A DNA stretch of 64,000 nucleotides, from assembly GCA_026120185.1 (NCBI GenBank), contig JANUWF010001101.1:3100001-3164000 (forward strand), in the 5' to 3' direction. This DNA is from Voacanga thouarsii (Eukaryota > Streptophyta > Magnoliopsida > Gentianales > Apocynaceae). Each line of letters begins with the position of its first letter. Within the stretch, counting starts at the first letter, position 1. Positions 42,961 through 53,890 of this stretch are shown piece by piece. The notes under the pieces are model-generated. The model was not told the DNA's origin, did not search any database, and was given only the letters and a program-made list of their open reading frames with translations. A program made the translations under genes and the position numbers.

Positions 42961-45331
42961 TTATGTATTTTTATAATTTATAGTTTGAATGTGAATAGCT
43001 TGTGCTGTAATGAATCGCGGTTGGTATATATTACCTAGAATACTTGAAATATCATAATTCTTGAGTTGAACGTTTATTCAATATAAATGACCATATTTAC
43101 ATATTTGAATTTTCCTAACTTTGTTGTTGTTGTCCGTTAATTTGATACAAGCAACAAATTAGTGTTACCAGATATTATTACTTCCAATTAAATATAACAT
43201 TATTTTTTATATTAATTATTCTAATAACAAATAATTAATAAAATTTGAATGGTTATTAACTTTTTTTCTTTTAATGTGTATGCTCAATAGTTTTTTAAAT
43301 CTTTAATAAATATTATATTTTATCAATATTCAATCTATTAATAAAATAAATATATTTAAGAAAGAATAAATTAATATATTTTAACTAAATAAAAACTTAC
43401 ATTATTATTACTGTATACTTTCACAAGTTTTATAAAATATGAAAAAGAAAAAAATAAAACATTCAGTATATGATAAGGGGGTGCTATTATCTGTAAGTAT
43501 AGTGTTTAGCAGTAAATGGCCACCACAAAACTCCCATTATTTTGGCATAGATCCATCTCTAAAATAGCAACTGCTTTTTTTTTCTTTCTTTCAGTCACAG
43601 TTCAGTTGTTATTTGATTAAAAATTGATTCATTTACTTATTTAATACTACAAAAAATGTTATAATAGATAATTATGAAAAAAAAAAGAACCCATTCCAAA
43701 AAGCGAGGGTTACCCACAAAAAAAAAAAAAAAGTCCGGGAGATTGAAAAAATTTCAGGAGCTTGAAAAAATAAATATAGTTTGGAAATTTTTAGGTGCAT
43801 TTGGTGCATGTGAAGTTAATGCTTTAGGTAGTTGTACCATGTGTAGATGAAGCTGAAATTTTCCTTCTAGGGGAAAGTTTAATGGTGGAATATTAGATGC
43901 AACCTAGATAGATTAATTTGGATTTAGAATCGCAGAATTTGAGTATGAAAATTGTACTGCCAGTTATAAAGAAATAGTCATGCAAGAAATAAGATTTATG
44001 TTGTATTGTAGAAGAAGGTATCGTGTTCAGATTTATGTTGGGGGGGGGGTGCCTTGTTTACCCCACTTACATTATACTTACATTGTCTACTGTAAACTTA
44101 TATTAGTGGTTGTAACTTCTAGTTCATTTTGTTTCCAAAATGGTTCCTAAACTTTCTACAATGTGTAGAATCCCAACCATCTGTGTAAACAATGAAAATC
44201 AGAAGCAAGAGATGTGATATAAGGTCATATATTCACTCTAGATTCTTGCACCAAAACTAAAGAGATCTATTATAAACTTCGTAGTTACATCACTAGCACT
44301 GCTGGTTGAGACTATTTATCTCTTTCCTGATAATATGAAAGTAAAATTTCAGTGTCATGAGCATAATAATTATCCAAGCTTGATGATCAAAGTCAAACTC
44401 TCACTAAAAGTTGTGTGATATTCTACGACTAGTTCTTTAGGATATTGGACCACTAGCCACTTTTTTTGTTTTCTTCCCCATAATTACAGTAGAAAGTCAC
44501 AAGCACATCCACAAAATTTGCCCCAATTGCAAGAATTCAGAGAATTTTGCAGCTTTTTCTCATATCACATTCAAACTACAGAGTTCTGAACCTGTTTTGC
44601 TTGTTCTAGAGCCTCCAAATTGACAGTGAATGACATGACTCTTATTTGTGTGTTACTTTTAGTTGTTGCACCCAATTCTTTCATCAATCCATACAGCTTG
44701 AATTGGACAAAGCCAATAATTAGGATCAGTATTCTCAAAAGTGATTGTCAAATACTTTGAATTATATGTTATATGCTTTTTGGTTCTTCTGGAACATGTT
44801 ACACTTCTACAAGTTTTGTCATCATATAGTTTTCTGTTTACATGTTTTTCCTTTCCATTGGCCTTTTTTAACAAAAAGAAGAAGAAAAATTAAATTAGAA
44901 TTAGATTATTACAGGCTATTCCTTCTTTTACAAGTTCATTTCTACATCTCTTCAGTGGTAAATACAACCTGCATTGCTTAATTCCTTGTGCCATTGATCA
45001 AGTTTGCTCTCATTTCCATTCGAAATGCCTCTTTTTCAGCAATATACTTTTGAAAGATATTCATATTAGAGGAGTATTGGAAATTTAAGTACCTAGACAT
45101 GGCCTCAACAAGATGAAATTGTGCCCCATGAGTAGTGTTGGATTTTTATGCCTAATTTACTTGAACAATTAATTATTGGATGTGCCAGTCAGATTTCAAA
45201 TTCATATTGAAATCTCCTTGGGAGTTCATGTATTTGCCTAAGACTTTTTATGCTCCTTATGCCTAATTTTATGAAGCACTCTTTCTTTGAGACTTTTTTC
45301 CAGTATTCATATAAGAAATTTGATGTTGCCT
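42961..45331. other. Low-copy, intron-like DNA with one unplaced short frame
   Basis: AT-rich and not matched elsewhere in the window. It may be host intron of the RopGAP gene, or CACTA interior. Includes an 11-base G run near 44040 and polyA/polyT tracts. The only frame worth noting is at 44659-44874 on the minus strand. Confidence 0.4.
44659..44874 (-). pseudogene. Unrecognised short frame, weakly PP2-lectin-like
   Basis: 71 codons with YLTITFENTDPNYWLCPIQ followed by AVWIDERIG. The 'ITW-DDPNYW' and later 'V-WL' spacing of phloem-protein-2 lectins is faintly recalled, but the gap between the two motifs is too short and no other PP2 block is present. Upstream on the same strand (near 45150-45000) is LVEAMSRYLNFQYSSNM and a likely helix. 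Could be a decayed exon; I cannot name it with confidence. Confidence 0.25.
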
Positions 45332-47023
45332 TGATAGGGGCTAAATTAGTCATATTTTTCTTAATTATTTGAGGCTCTTTTGTGATACATTCTATTCAAT
45401 AACTAGTCATATTCCTTCATAGTTGAGATTTTACCCTTGAAAAGGAATTTTGTTCATTATTTCAGATTTTAGGGGTAAAACAGAGCAAAAATATTGCAAA
45501 ACAGAATAGAGGTGGCGCCGGACAGAATAGAGGAATCGGTGCTGACCATTTGCTGATGACACAAACTTCGAGGTGATAAAAAATTGTTGAAACGAGACCG
45601 AAACAGAATGGAATCGGCGTTGACTCTAGTAGCCAAGGCGGCGCCGGCTGCACTCTGGACAACAGGGCGTGAAAATCAAGAAAAAAATCGACGAACAACA
45701 AGAGAAATAGAACACAACCAGCGCTGGCTCCAGCAGCCAAGGTGGCATGGCTGTGCTTTGAGGAAAAGACGGAGCTTTGATTTTTGCACACGATTTTTTG
45801 TAATTTGTAGAGTTTTAGTATCTTCCTACTTCTACTCGGCCAAGAACATTACACTAATGAGTTTAGGCACTTCCTAAGCCTATAAATAGATAAAAAAACA
45901 CAAGAAATAGGGTACTTCATAGATCATCATAAAAAATTACTCAAATCAAAGGAGGAATTCTTCAAATTAATGAGGATTGTGCAAGAAGGTCTTCAAAGGA
46001 AGAAGGAGGAGGCTTGTCTATGAGTACTTTCTTTTACTTTATTTTCTTTTTATTGAACAATGATGTATTAATTGTTTTACTGTAGTTTGACATTATTTTA
46101 GGTATTCATGATTTTTAGGGTTATTTGATCTTTTTATTAATTGGTTGTTATTCTTGGTATTTAATTACTTGGGTTAATTACGAGATTAATTGGTTGTTTC
46201 TTTCTATTGACTTGCTTGAGAAATGGGTTAATTGCTAAGACCTGGTAATTAAAGGTTAATTGATGTCTGTCAGAGTAGGGATTCATTGGTTAATTTCATG
46301 TTTTAAGTTTGACATTATTTTAGGTATTCATGATTTTTAGGGTTATTTGATCTTTTGATTAATTGATTGTTATTCTTGGTATTTAATTACTTGGGTTGAT
46401 TACGAGATTAATTGGTTGTTTCTTTCTATTGACTTGCTTGAGAAATGGATTAATTGCTAAGACCTAGTAATTAAAGGTTAATTGATGTCTGTCAGAGTAG
46501 GGATTCATTGGTTAATTTCATGTTTTAAGTTTGCCAGAGTATGAAAATTTAATCAAGGATTGTGTTTAATGCATCTTTTAGATGAATTAGTTGAGACAGA
46601 GTATGCGATGCTAATTTGTCTAGGAGATAGTAATTTCATGGATTGGGAAAGAAGTGAGTCTACTTTAATCCTTCATGATGCCAAGAGAATAATTAGTTAT
46701 GATAACGATTAAGTCCTTTAAGATCATGTATGTCAAAATAATGGTTTGAGTTACATACGTCTCCATCCTTGACATGTATATATTTTTATTTTATTTTATT
46801 TTATTTTATTTCTTTTTCACTTTGTTGAGTCGGTTAAACAATGAAAGAAAAGGGATTAATGTATACTTGTTCCTTGAGGATCGACACTCGTTTGGACCTT
46901 ATGCTCTATTAATGATGAGTACGCTTGCTCATATGTGTAATTTGGGGTTAACGTTTTAATTTAACTTGATTGGGAATGTGCTTATTTTATATATGATTTT
47001 TATACCTAAATCCGAACACATCA
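45332..47023 (+). mobile_element. Athila-type solo LTR with internal tandem duplication
   Basis: Begins TGATAGGGGC and ends ACACATCA, flanked by TGCCT (45327-45331 and 47024-47028). At 1692 bp it is longer than its relatives because a 222-bp segment is repeated head to tail (46084-46305 and 46306-46527). GC-rich modules near 45513, 45610-45655 and 45720-45755. Confidence 0.92.
46084..46527 (+). repeat. 222-bp tandem duplication inside a solo LTR
   Basis: AGTTTGACATTATTTTAGG starts both copies; they are nearly identical along their length, implying a recent duplication after the LTR inserted. The complete element's LTRs carry one copy. Confidence 0.9.
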
Positions 47024-47624
47024 TGCCTTCACCCTTTTCTATGCATTTTTCCTTTTATCTTCTTGTTTAGAATAATGTGGTTAGTTACTAGTATTAACAG
47101 TAATCTGGTGTTAAAGATAGTTGAATTTTGGTTTAGATTCCATATTCTCTAAGTGATGAATTTATAAATAAAGTAAATTCACTCAAATAAAATGACAGTG
47201 TAAAATGATAAAAATTTACACCACTGTAAACTAAAATTATTTTGTAGTGTTGTAGATAAGCATTTTTAAGTGCTTCATAATTAGTGTTTTAAAAATTTGA
47301 ATGGGTATAGATAATAGGATATTACATTGAATTACCATACTCTAAAGTTTGTTTTTTCATTTTTATTAATTATTATATAAACTTAAAAAACAAATTAAAA
47401 ATGTTATTCTCTCTATCCACATAATGAACAGTAGTTTTTATTTACATTTTCTAGTTAGACTTTTTTTTTTTTAATTTATGATATTTTTGGTAAAGAATAT
47501 TATTGCTATTTTGTTCAAATTATTCCTAGAAATCTATCAATGAAATGCTGTCAAATTTCTGCTTGATACAGTAATTTCTTATTCCTAGATGCTCTCAAAT
47601 TTCTGCTTGCATGTTGTCTTTTAG
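47024..47624. other. Intron-like sequence upstream of the RopGAP exon
   Basis: AT-rich, no coding signal, ending in a T-rich tract and TTTTAG acceptor at 47619-47624. ATTATTTTGTAGTG at 47236-47249 resembles a CACTA end but has no partner. Confidence 0.5.
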
Positions 47625-47709
47625 CCAAGAGGAGTATGTTAGGGATCAATTGAACAGGGGTATTGTTCCTGAAGGCATTGACGTTCACTATTTGGCAAGC
47701 CTTGTTAAG
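47625..47709 (+). CDS. Single exon of a RopGAP (Rho GTPase-activating protein) gene
   Basis: 85-bp exon encoding (S)QEEYVRDQLNRGIVPEGI followed by DVHYLASLVK, a conserved stretch of the RhoGAP domain in plant RopGAPs, which switch off Rop GTPases at the plasma membrane. It has a TTTTAG acceptor and an AAG/GTACTT donor; the upstream intron is phase 2, splitting a serine codon (AG/C). The frame is open with no damage. The neighbouring exons (CRIB motif, the arginine-finger exon upstream and the AWFRELP-type exon downstream) are not in the window. The surrounding low-copy DNA is filled with LTR elements, so this is either part of a living gene with giant introns or a stranded exon. Confidence 0.8.
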
Positions 47710-47843
47710 GTACTTAGGCTGATTCTTGAAAAGCTTTAACTAGTGAATATGATGATTTTTTAATAGGTCCTGATTTATCAATTGATATTCCAAAACCTGG
47801 GTTGCTAATATTTGTTTTTCTTGCCTATTCGTGGGTTGCTTGG
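47710..47843. other. Intron-like sequence before the Athila element
   Basis: Starts at the RopGAP donor site and ends at the CTTGG target duplication (47839-47843). Confidence 0.6.
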
Positions 47844-49393
47844 TGATAGGGGCTAAATTGGTCATACTTTGCTTAGTTATTTGATGCTCTTTTGTAATAC
47901 ATTTTGTGCAATAACTAGTCATATTCTTTCATATTTGAGATTTTACCCTTGGAAAGGTATTTTGGTCATTATTTCAGATTTTTGGGTAAAACGAAGCAAA
48001 ACCGTCGCGAAACAGAGCAGAGGCGGCACCGGTTCTGGCGCCAGCTGGGGCCCTAGAACCGGCACCGATTGTACACTGGTTGCACAAACTTCAAAGCGAT
48101 GAAAAAATTGTAGAAACGGAGTAGAATAGAACCAAAGCGGCGCCGGCTGTAAGGCTGGAACCAGCGCCGGCTGAATTCTGGAACTTATGCGCATAATTCA
48201 GAGAAAAATCGACGAACGAGTGAAGAAGTAGAACACAGGCGGCACCGGCTCCAAAGGACCAAGGCGGCATCGGCTGTGGTCTGTCCTTGAGGCGGTGCTG
48301 CGATCTTTTTACGCGTTTTTTGAAATCTGAGGAGTTTTAGTATCTTCCAACTTCGACTCGGCCAAGAAGTTTGTACCTACGAGTTTAGGCACTTCTTTAG
48401 CCCATAAATAGATGGAAAAACACAAAGAAAAAGGAGGAGAATTCATTGATCATCATAGAAAATCACTCAGTCCAAGGGGGAATTCTTCAAGTTCAAGGAG
48501 GGTTATACAAGAAGGTCTTCAAAGGAAGAAGAAAGAGGCTTGTCTATGAGTGCTTTCTTTTACTTTGTCTTCTTTTTCTTGACAATGATATGTTAATTAT
48601 TTGATTTCAATTTGACATTGTTTTAGATATTCATGGTTTTTAGAGTTATTTGATCTTTTGATTAATTGATTGTTCTTCTTGGTATTTAATTACTTGGGCG
48701 TATGACGAGATTAATTGGTTGTTTTTTTTTCGTTAACTTGCTAGACCAAAGAGGTTGATGGTAGTTGCAATTGATTAATTTCATATTTATTGGCTGTTAA
48801 CTTGCTAGACCAAAGAGGTTAATTGCTGAGGATGGAGTAATTAAAGGTTAACTGATGTTTGCCAGACCAAGGATTCATTGATTAATTTCATGTTTTAAAT
48901 TTGCCAGACTAAGGAAATTTAATCAAGGATTGTGCTTAATGCATCTTCTGGATGAATTAGTTGAGACAGACCAAAATGATGCTAACTTATCTAGAAGGTA
49001 GTAATTAGTTGAGACAGACCAAGTGATGCTAATTTACCTTAATCCTTCATGATGCCAAGAGAATGATTGGTTATGATAATGGTTAGGTATTTTGAGATCA
49101 TGTTTGTCTACACAATGGTTTGAGTTGCATACTTCTCCATCCTTGACGTGTATATATTTCGATTTTTATTTTCTGTTGTTTCGGTTTGGTTTTATCGAGT
49201 CGGTTAAACAATGAAGGAATGGTAATTAATGTCTCCTTGTTCCTTGAGGATCGACACTTGTTCGAACCCTATACTCAGTTAATGATGAGTACGCTTGCTT
49301 ATATGTGTGATTTGGGTTTAATGTTTTAATTTAAACTTGATTGTGAATGTGCTTAGTTTTGTATGATTTTTATACCCAAGTCCGGACACATCA
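47844..49393 (+). repeat. Athila 5' LTR
   Basis: TGATAGGGGC...GACACATCA, 1550 bp. Contains six or so GC-rich modules at 48024-48065, 48137-48170 and 48238-48290. By eye it differs from the 3' LTR by roughly one base in twenty plus small indels in the GC-rich part. Confidence 0.93.
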
Positions 49394-49399
49394 AGTTTT

Positions 49400-49416
49400 T
49401 GGCGCCGTTGCCCGGG
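49400..49416 (+). promoter_or_regulatory. Primer binding site, Athila/Tat type
   Basis: TGGCGCCGTTGCCCGGG, close to the TGGCGCCGTTGCCGGGGA site of Athila/Tat/Ogre elements, six bases after the LTR, with one C in place of G. Confidence 0.9.
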
Positions 49417-49618
49417 AACTATAGCATGAAAGCTTGGATTTTGTTGATTTAACCATGTAAATATGTAAATATGTCAATATGTAAATATGTATACTTGTTC
49501 TTTCTGTAAAACGGTGCTATCTTTTATATTTCGTGTACTCTTGTATAACCTTGTAACCTAACTGAACTAACCAACTTAGACTACGTCTTTTAACTAACTG
49601 TGTACTTTTGTAATTTCC

Positions 49619-50335
49619 ATGTCTAACTCGTCTCCTTGTTTAGGAGAAATGACGAATTGGGATCTAAGGAGGTCGAATAGGGCGCAGTACCCCCATTATG
49701 CTTCGGAGGGAACACTTACAGCACCAGAATCAACAGAGCTTGAAACCTTAGTTGGTATATTTGTAGTGCATGTCACAAGGCGTTTCTAAGAAATCGATTC
49801 CACAGTCGAGAAATTCGAAGCAATGATCCACAATATGGAATAACAAATCTGGTTTTTGACGGATATGGTAATAAAATCTCATGAACTCATACCATTAGCC
49901 AGTATGGAAACAACTGTTGTCACGTTACGAAGTGGAAAAGAATTACCAGACAGTCCAGATGAGGGCCGTCACCGGCTGGAAGAAGAGAACCGGTGCCGGA
50001 TATGCATAAACCCCAAAACCATACAACACAGAATGGAACTGGTGCCGGCTGAAGCACTGGAAACGGCGCCAGCTATCCCCTGTCCACCTCCTGAAAAACC
50101 TACTTTTCAGCCTAACATACCATACCCTACTCATCTACATAAGGCCCGAAAAGACACTCAGTTCAATAAATTCCTAGAGGTATTTAAACAACTGCACATA
50201 AACATCCCCCTCAGTGAAGTTTTAATCCACATGTCCAAATATGCCAAGTTCCTCAAAAGCATGCTTGTCAACAAAAAGCAATTGGAAGAGTTATCTACAG
50301 TAGTCCTCAACGAAGAATGCTCAGCCATCCTGTAG
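49619..50335 (+). pseudogene. Athila gag, capsid core missing
   Basis: Starts MSNSSPCLGEMTNWDLRRSN and runs in one frame with stops near 49788 and 49841; the part from 49856 is open for 159 codons. TTVVTLRSGKELPD and PEKPTFQPNIPYPTHLHKAR, then FLEVFKQLHINIPLSEVLI, are the C-terminal linker and pre-protease region of Athila gag. The capsid (Retrotrans_gag) domain that should lie between is absent, so gag is about half its usual length. The stretch MELVPAEALETAPAI (50034-50078) is encoded by a GC-rich module like those in the LTRs. Cannot form particles alone (inference). Confidence 0.8.
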
Positions 50336-51090
50336 GACAACTCGAATTTGCTACAAAAAGCAAAAGATCCAGAGAGTTTCTCTATCCTATGTCTAATTAG
50401 CACTCTTCATGTCTGTAATGCATTAGCTGACCTAGGTGCTAGCATTAATTTACTACCATATAAAACATTTAAAAGGCTAGGCCTAGAGAACCATAGCCCA
50501 CTAGGATGAGTATTCAACTCGCGGATCGATCTATCAAATACCCTAGGGGCATCATAGAAGATGTGTTGGTAAAAGTTGATAAATTCATATTTCTTGTGGA
50601 TTTTGTTATTCTTGACATGGATGAAGATTCTAAAGTCCTATTAATCTTAGGTAGGCCCTTCCTAGCTACAACAAAAGCATTGATTGATGTTCAGGGGAGG
50701 GGGGGGGAGGTTAACATTTAGGGTTGGGGATGAGGAAGTAGTCATTCAAATCCATACGAGCATGCACCACCCTATGTCTTCTGATGATTTTTGTCTAAGA
50801 GTTGATATTCTTGATGAACCAATTCTTGAGTTGATGCAGGAATCTATTGAAGAGGAACTGATGAAAACATCAATGGCATATTTGGAGGAATTTCATAATG
50901 AGGATGGGATGCAGAATTTGGACATAGAAAAATGCAGTTTGGGGAGAATAAAATCATCTATAGAAGATCCTCCCGAAGTGGACTTAAAAGACCTACCCGA
51001 GCATTTAGAATATGTGTTCTTGGCTAAGGATTGTAAGTTGCCTGTCATCATTGCCAAAGATTTCAAAGTCAGAACAAAAGACCAAGCTGA
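50336..51090 (+). pseudogene. Athila protease and protease-RT linker
   Basis: After a TAG at 50336 (QN to stop-DN), the same frame shows the aspartic protease site NALADLGASINLLPYKTF. A frameshift near 50503 moves to [20 protein letters not shown] and [19 protein letters not shown] (50506-50690). A G-rich run at 50694-50709 shifts the frame again to [16 protein letters not shown] and on through [20 protein letters not shown] to about 51090. The catalytic DLGA is intact but the protein is broken in at least three places. Confidence 0.85.
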
Positions 51091-52847
51091 TAAGTATGTT
51101 GGGAAAATATAAAGGGGTGATAACTTGGAAGATCACTGATATTAAAGGCATTAGTCTATCCTTTTGCACACATAAGATCTTGGTGGAAGAAAGTGCAAAA
51201 CCAGTAGTGCAACGCCAACGTGGGTTGAACCCACATATGAGTGAAGTGGTAAAAGGTGGGGTGGTTAAGCTCTTAGATTCAGGTATCATTTACCCTATTT
51301 CGGATAGCAGTTCGGTAAGTCCTACTCAAGTGATACCAAAGAAGAGAGGAATGACAGTAAGCCCCAACGATAAAAATGAGTTAGTCCCTATGAGATTGGT
51401 CATAGGTTGGAGGTTTTGCATAGATTATAGGATGTTAAACAAAGCCACTAGAAAAGATCACTTCCCTCTTCCTTTCACTGACCAAATATTGGAAAATTTA
51501 GCCGGACACGAGTATTATTGTTTCTTAGATGGATTCTCTGGCTACCTGCAAATTCCCATAGCGCCGGAGGACCAAGAAAAGATCACTTTCACATGTCCAT
51601 ATGGTACTTTTGCATATCGTAGGATGCCATTTGGCCTTTGCAATTGTCCCGGAACATTCCAAATATGCATGACAGCTATATCTGAAGGACTCGTGGTGAA
51701 CAATATGGAGGTATTTATGGATGATTTCTCAGTTTTTAGTGATTCATTTGACTTGTGCTTATCTAACCTCGAAAAGGTACTAGCAAGATGTGAAGAGACT
51801 AACCTCCTACTTAACTGGGAAAAGTGCCACTTTATGGTGCAAGAAGGTATTGTGTTGGGGCATAAAATTTCAAAAAAAGGTATTGAGGTTGATAGAGCAA
51901 AAATTGCAGCAATCGAGAAGCTACCTCCTCCTACTTCGGTAAAAGCTATAAGGAGCTTTCTTGGTCATGCAGGTTTCTACAGGCGGTTCATCTTAGACTT
52001 CTCAAAAATTTCGAAACCTCTTACTTCTTTACTTGAAAAGGATGTTGTGTTTAATTTTAATGATCAATGTCTCAACGCTTTTACCATACTTAAAGAGAAA
52101 TTGATTAATTCACCCATTCTAATTGCCCTGGATTGGTCTCTTCCCTTTGAACTAATGTGTGATGCAAGTGATTTTGCAGTTGGTGTAGTATTGGGACAAA
52201 ATGGGAACAAACACTTCCAACCGATATACTATGCCAACAAGACCTTAACGGATGCACAGGAAAATTACACAACAACAGAGAAAGAATTGCTTGCCATAGT
52301 GTTTGCTTTTGATAAATTCCATTCTTATCTTATTTTATCCAAAGTCATTGTATATACGGACCATTCAGCCCTGAAGTACCTATTAACCAAACATGATTCC
52401 AAACCAAGATTGATAAAATGGGTTCTACTATTACAAGAATTTGATTTGGAGATTAGGGACAAAAAGGGTGCAGAAAACTTGGCTGCGGATCACCTGTCAA
52501 CATTGGATAATCCAAACCTGGAATCCTTGCTAGAAGAAGACATTGATGACGCTTTTCTGGATAAGCAACTCTTGCTCATAGAAGGTGAGATCCCCACCAC
52601 ACCATGGTTTGCCGACTTTGCTAACTACTTGGCTGCAAGAATTACCCCAAAAGACCTCACGATGCATCAAAAGAAGAAATTCCTCTCCGACGTACGACAT
52701 TACTTTTGGAATGATCCATATTTGTTTAAGTATTGTGCGGACCAAATCATTCGGAGATGTGTGGATTCTAGGGAAAGGGAAGATATTCTTCGACATTGTT
52801 ATGAAAGACTCGCTAGAGGCCATTACCAAGCCAACAACACTGCATGA
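51012..52847 (+). CDS. Athila reverse transcriptase and RNase H (open frame of 611 codons)
   Basis: Copies element RNA into DNA. The first ~26 residues are out of frame relative to the true polyprotein; homology starts at [29 protein letters not shown] with catalytic Asp173, MPFGLCN at 205-211, FMDD with Asp237 and Asp238, LGHKIS at 282-287. The connection contains [12 protein letters not shown] (315-326). RNase H: CDAS (Asp384), TTEKELLAI (Glu423 or 425), VYTDH (Asp450) and AADHLS (Asp493), all present. It ends at a TGA (52845-52847) just before the integrase zinc finger is complete; the same frame continues. Likely read from a gag-pol polyprotein, so the ATG is not a real start. All RT and RNase H catalytic residues appear kept. 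Confidence 0.93.
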   Translation: MCSWLRIVSCLSSLPKISKSEQKTKLISMLGKYKGVITWKITDIKGISLSFCTHKILVEESAKPVVQRQRGLNPHMSEVVKGGVVKLLDSGIIYPISDSSSVSPTQVIPKKRGMTVSPNDKNELVPMRLVIGWRFCIDYRMLNKATRKDHFPLPFTDQILENLAGHEYYCFLDGFSGYLQIPIAPEDQEKITFTCPYGTFAYRRMPFGLCNCPGTFQICMTAISEGLVVNNMEVFMDDFSVFSDSFDLCLSNLEKVLARCEETNLLLNWEKCHFMVQEGIVLGHKISKKGIEVDRAKIAAIEKLPPPTSVKAIRSFLGHAGFYRRFILDFSKISKPLTSLLEKDVVFNFNDQCLNAFTILKEKLINSPILIALDWSLPFELMCDASDFAVGVVLGQNGNKHFQPIYYANKTLTDAQENYTTTEKELLAIVFAFDKFHSYLILSKVIVYTDHSALKYLLTKHDSKPRLIKWVLLLQEFDLEIRDKKGAENLAADHLSTLDNPNLESLLEEDIDDAFLDKQLLLIEGEIPTTPWFADFANYLAARITPKDLTMHQKKKFLSDVRHYFWNDPYLFKYCADQIIRRCVDSREREDILRHCYERLARGHYQANNTA

Positions 52848-53890
52848 AAGGTGCTAGACACTGGATTCTATTGGCCTACATTGTTTAAAGATGCCCACAG
52901 GTTTGTCCAAAGTTGTGATAGGTGTCAACATACAGGTAACCTTTCTAAATCTAATGAGATGCTATTACAAATTTTTCAAGCATATGAAGTATTTGACTGT
53001 TGGGGCATAGACTTTATGGGACCTTTTCCTAGTTCTTTAGGGAATAAATATATTTTGGTGGCAGTGGATTATGTCTCTAAATGAGTAAAAGCCCAAGCCT
53101 TACCCACTAATAATGCAAGGGTGGTGGTCAAATTTCTGAAAAAACTTTTCACTCGTTTTGGTGTGCCTAAGGTCCTCATTAGTAATAGGGGGACTCATTT
53201 TTGTAATACACAAATGAAAAAAGTTCTCACACACATAGGTGTGCACCATAGGTTGGCTACCCCATATCACCCCCAAACAAGTGGACAGGTTGAGGTGGTT
53301 AATAGAGAACTCAAACGAATTTTGGAAAAAATTGTCAACCACACTCGGAAGGATTGGAGCTTAAAATTAGATGATACCCTTTGGGCATATCGAACAGCCT
53401 TTAAGACACCGATTGATACGACGCCGTTTCGGTTAGTTTATGGTAAATTATGTCACTTACTAGTTGAAATTGAACACAAGGCTTATTGGGGGATAAAACT
53501 GGTTAATCTTGATCTTGAGACAGCTGGGAAGTCTAGGTTACTTCAACTCACAGCTTTGGAGGAATTGCGAAACGATGCTTATGATCATTCTATACGGTAC
53601 AAGGAGAAAGTCAAACGGTGGCACGACAAGCATATCACTTCCCAACCTGAATTTAAACAAGGCGAGCAAGTACTGTTATTCAATTCTCGTTTAAGACTTT
53701 TTCCCGGAAAGTTGAAATCCAGGTGGCTGGGACCATTCACGGTAAGTAAGGTCGGCCTTTTGGCACCCTAAAACTTATTCACCTTACTCGGGGCACTTTC
53801 AAAGTTAATAACAATAGGGTGAAACGTTATGCGGGTGGCAGTCTTCTACATCTCGAACAGATGGACATGCTCTTTGATGAATCCACATAG
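52848..53890 (+). pseudogene. Athila integrase
   Basis: Same frame as RT, after the TGA at 52845. Zinc-binding HHCC: the His part is before the stop ([14 protein letters not shown]), the Cys part is CDRCQHTG. Catalytic core: [11 protein letters not shown] (first Asp), [10 protein letters not shown] (second Asp replaced by Asn; family reads SDRGTHF) and [12 protein letters not shown] (Glu). A second TGA at 53082-53084 stands where the family has Trp (YVSKWV). The C-terminal part reads [13 protein letters not shown] and after a frameshift near 53755 continues as [15 protein letters not shown] and GGSLLHLEQMDMLFDEST to a TAG at 53890. Without the Asp it would not be expected to join DNA ends. 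Confidence 0.9.

Noticed and set aside
47236..47249. ATTATTTTGTAGTG as the right end of the fourth CACTA (42557)
   Set aside because: Beyond CACTACAA it does not match the left TIR, flanks differ (TGG against TTG), and it lacks the GGTCGCAA subterminal words.
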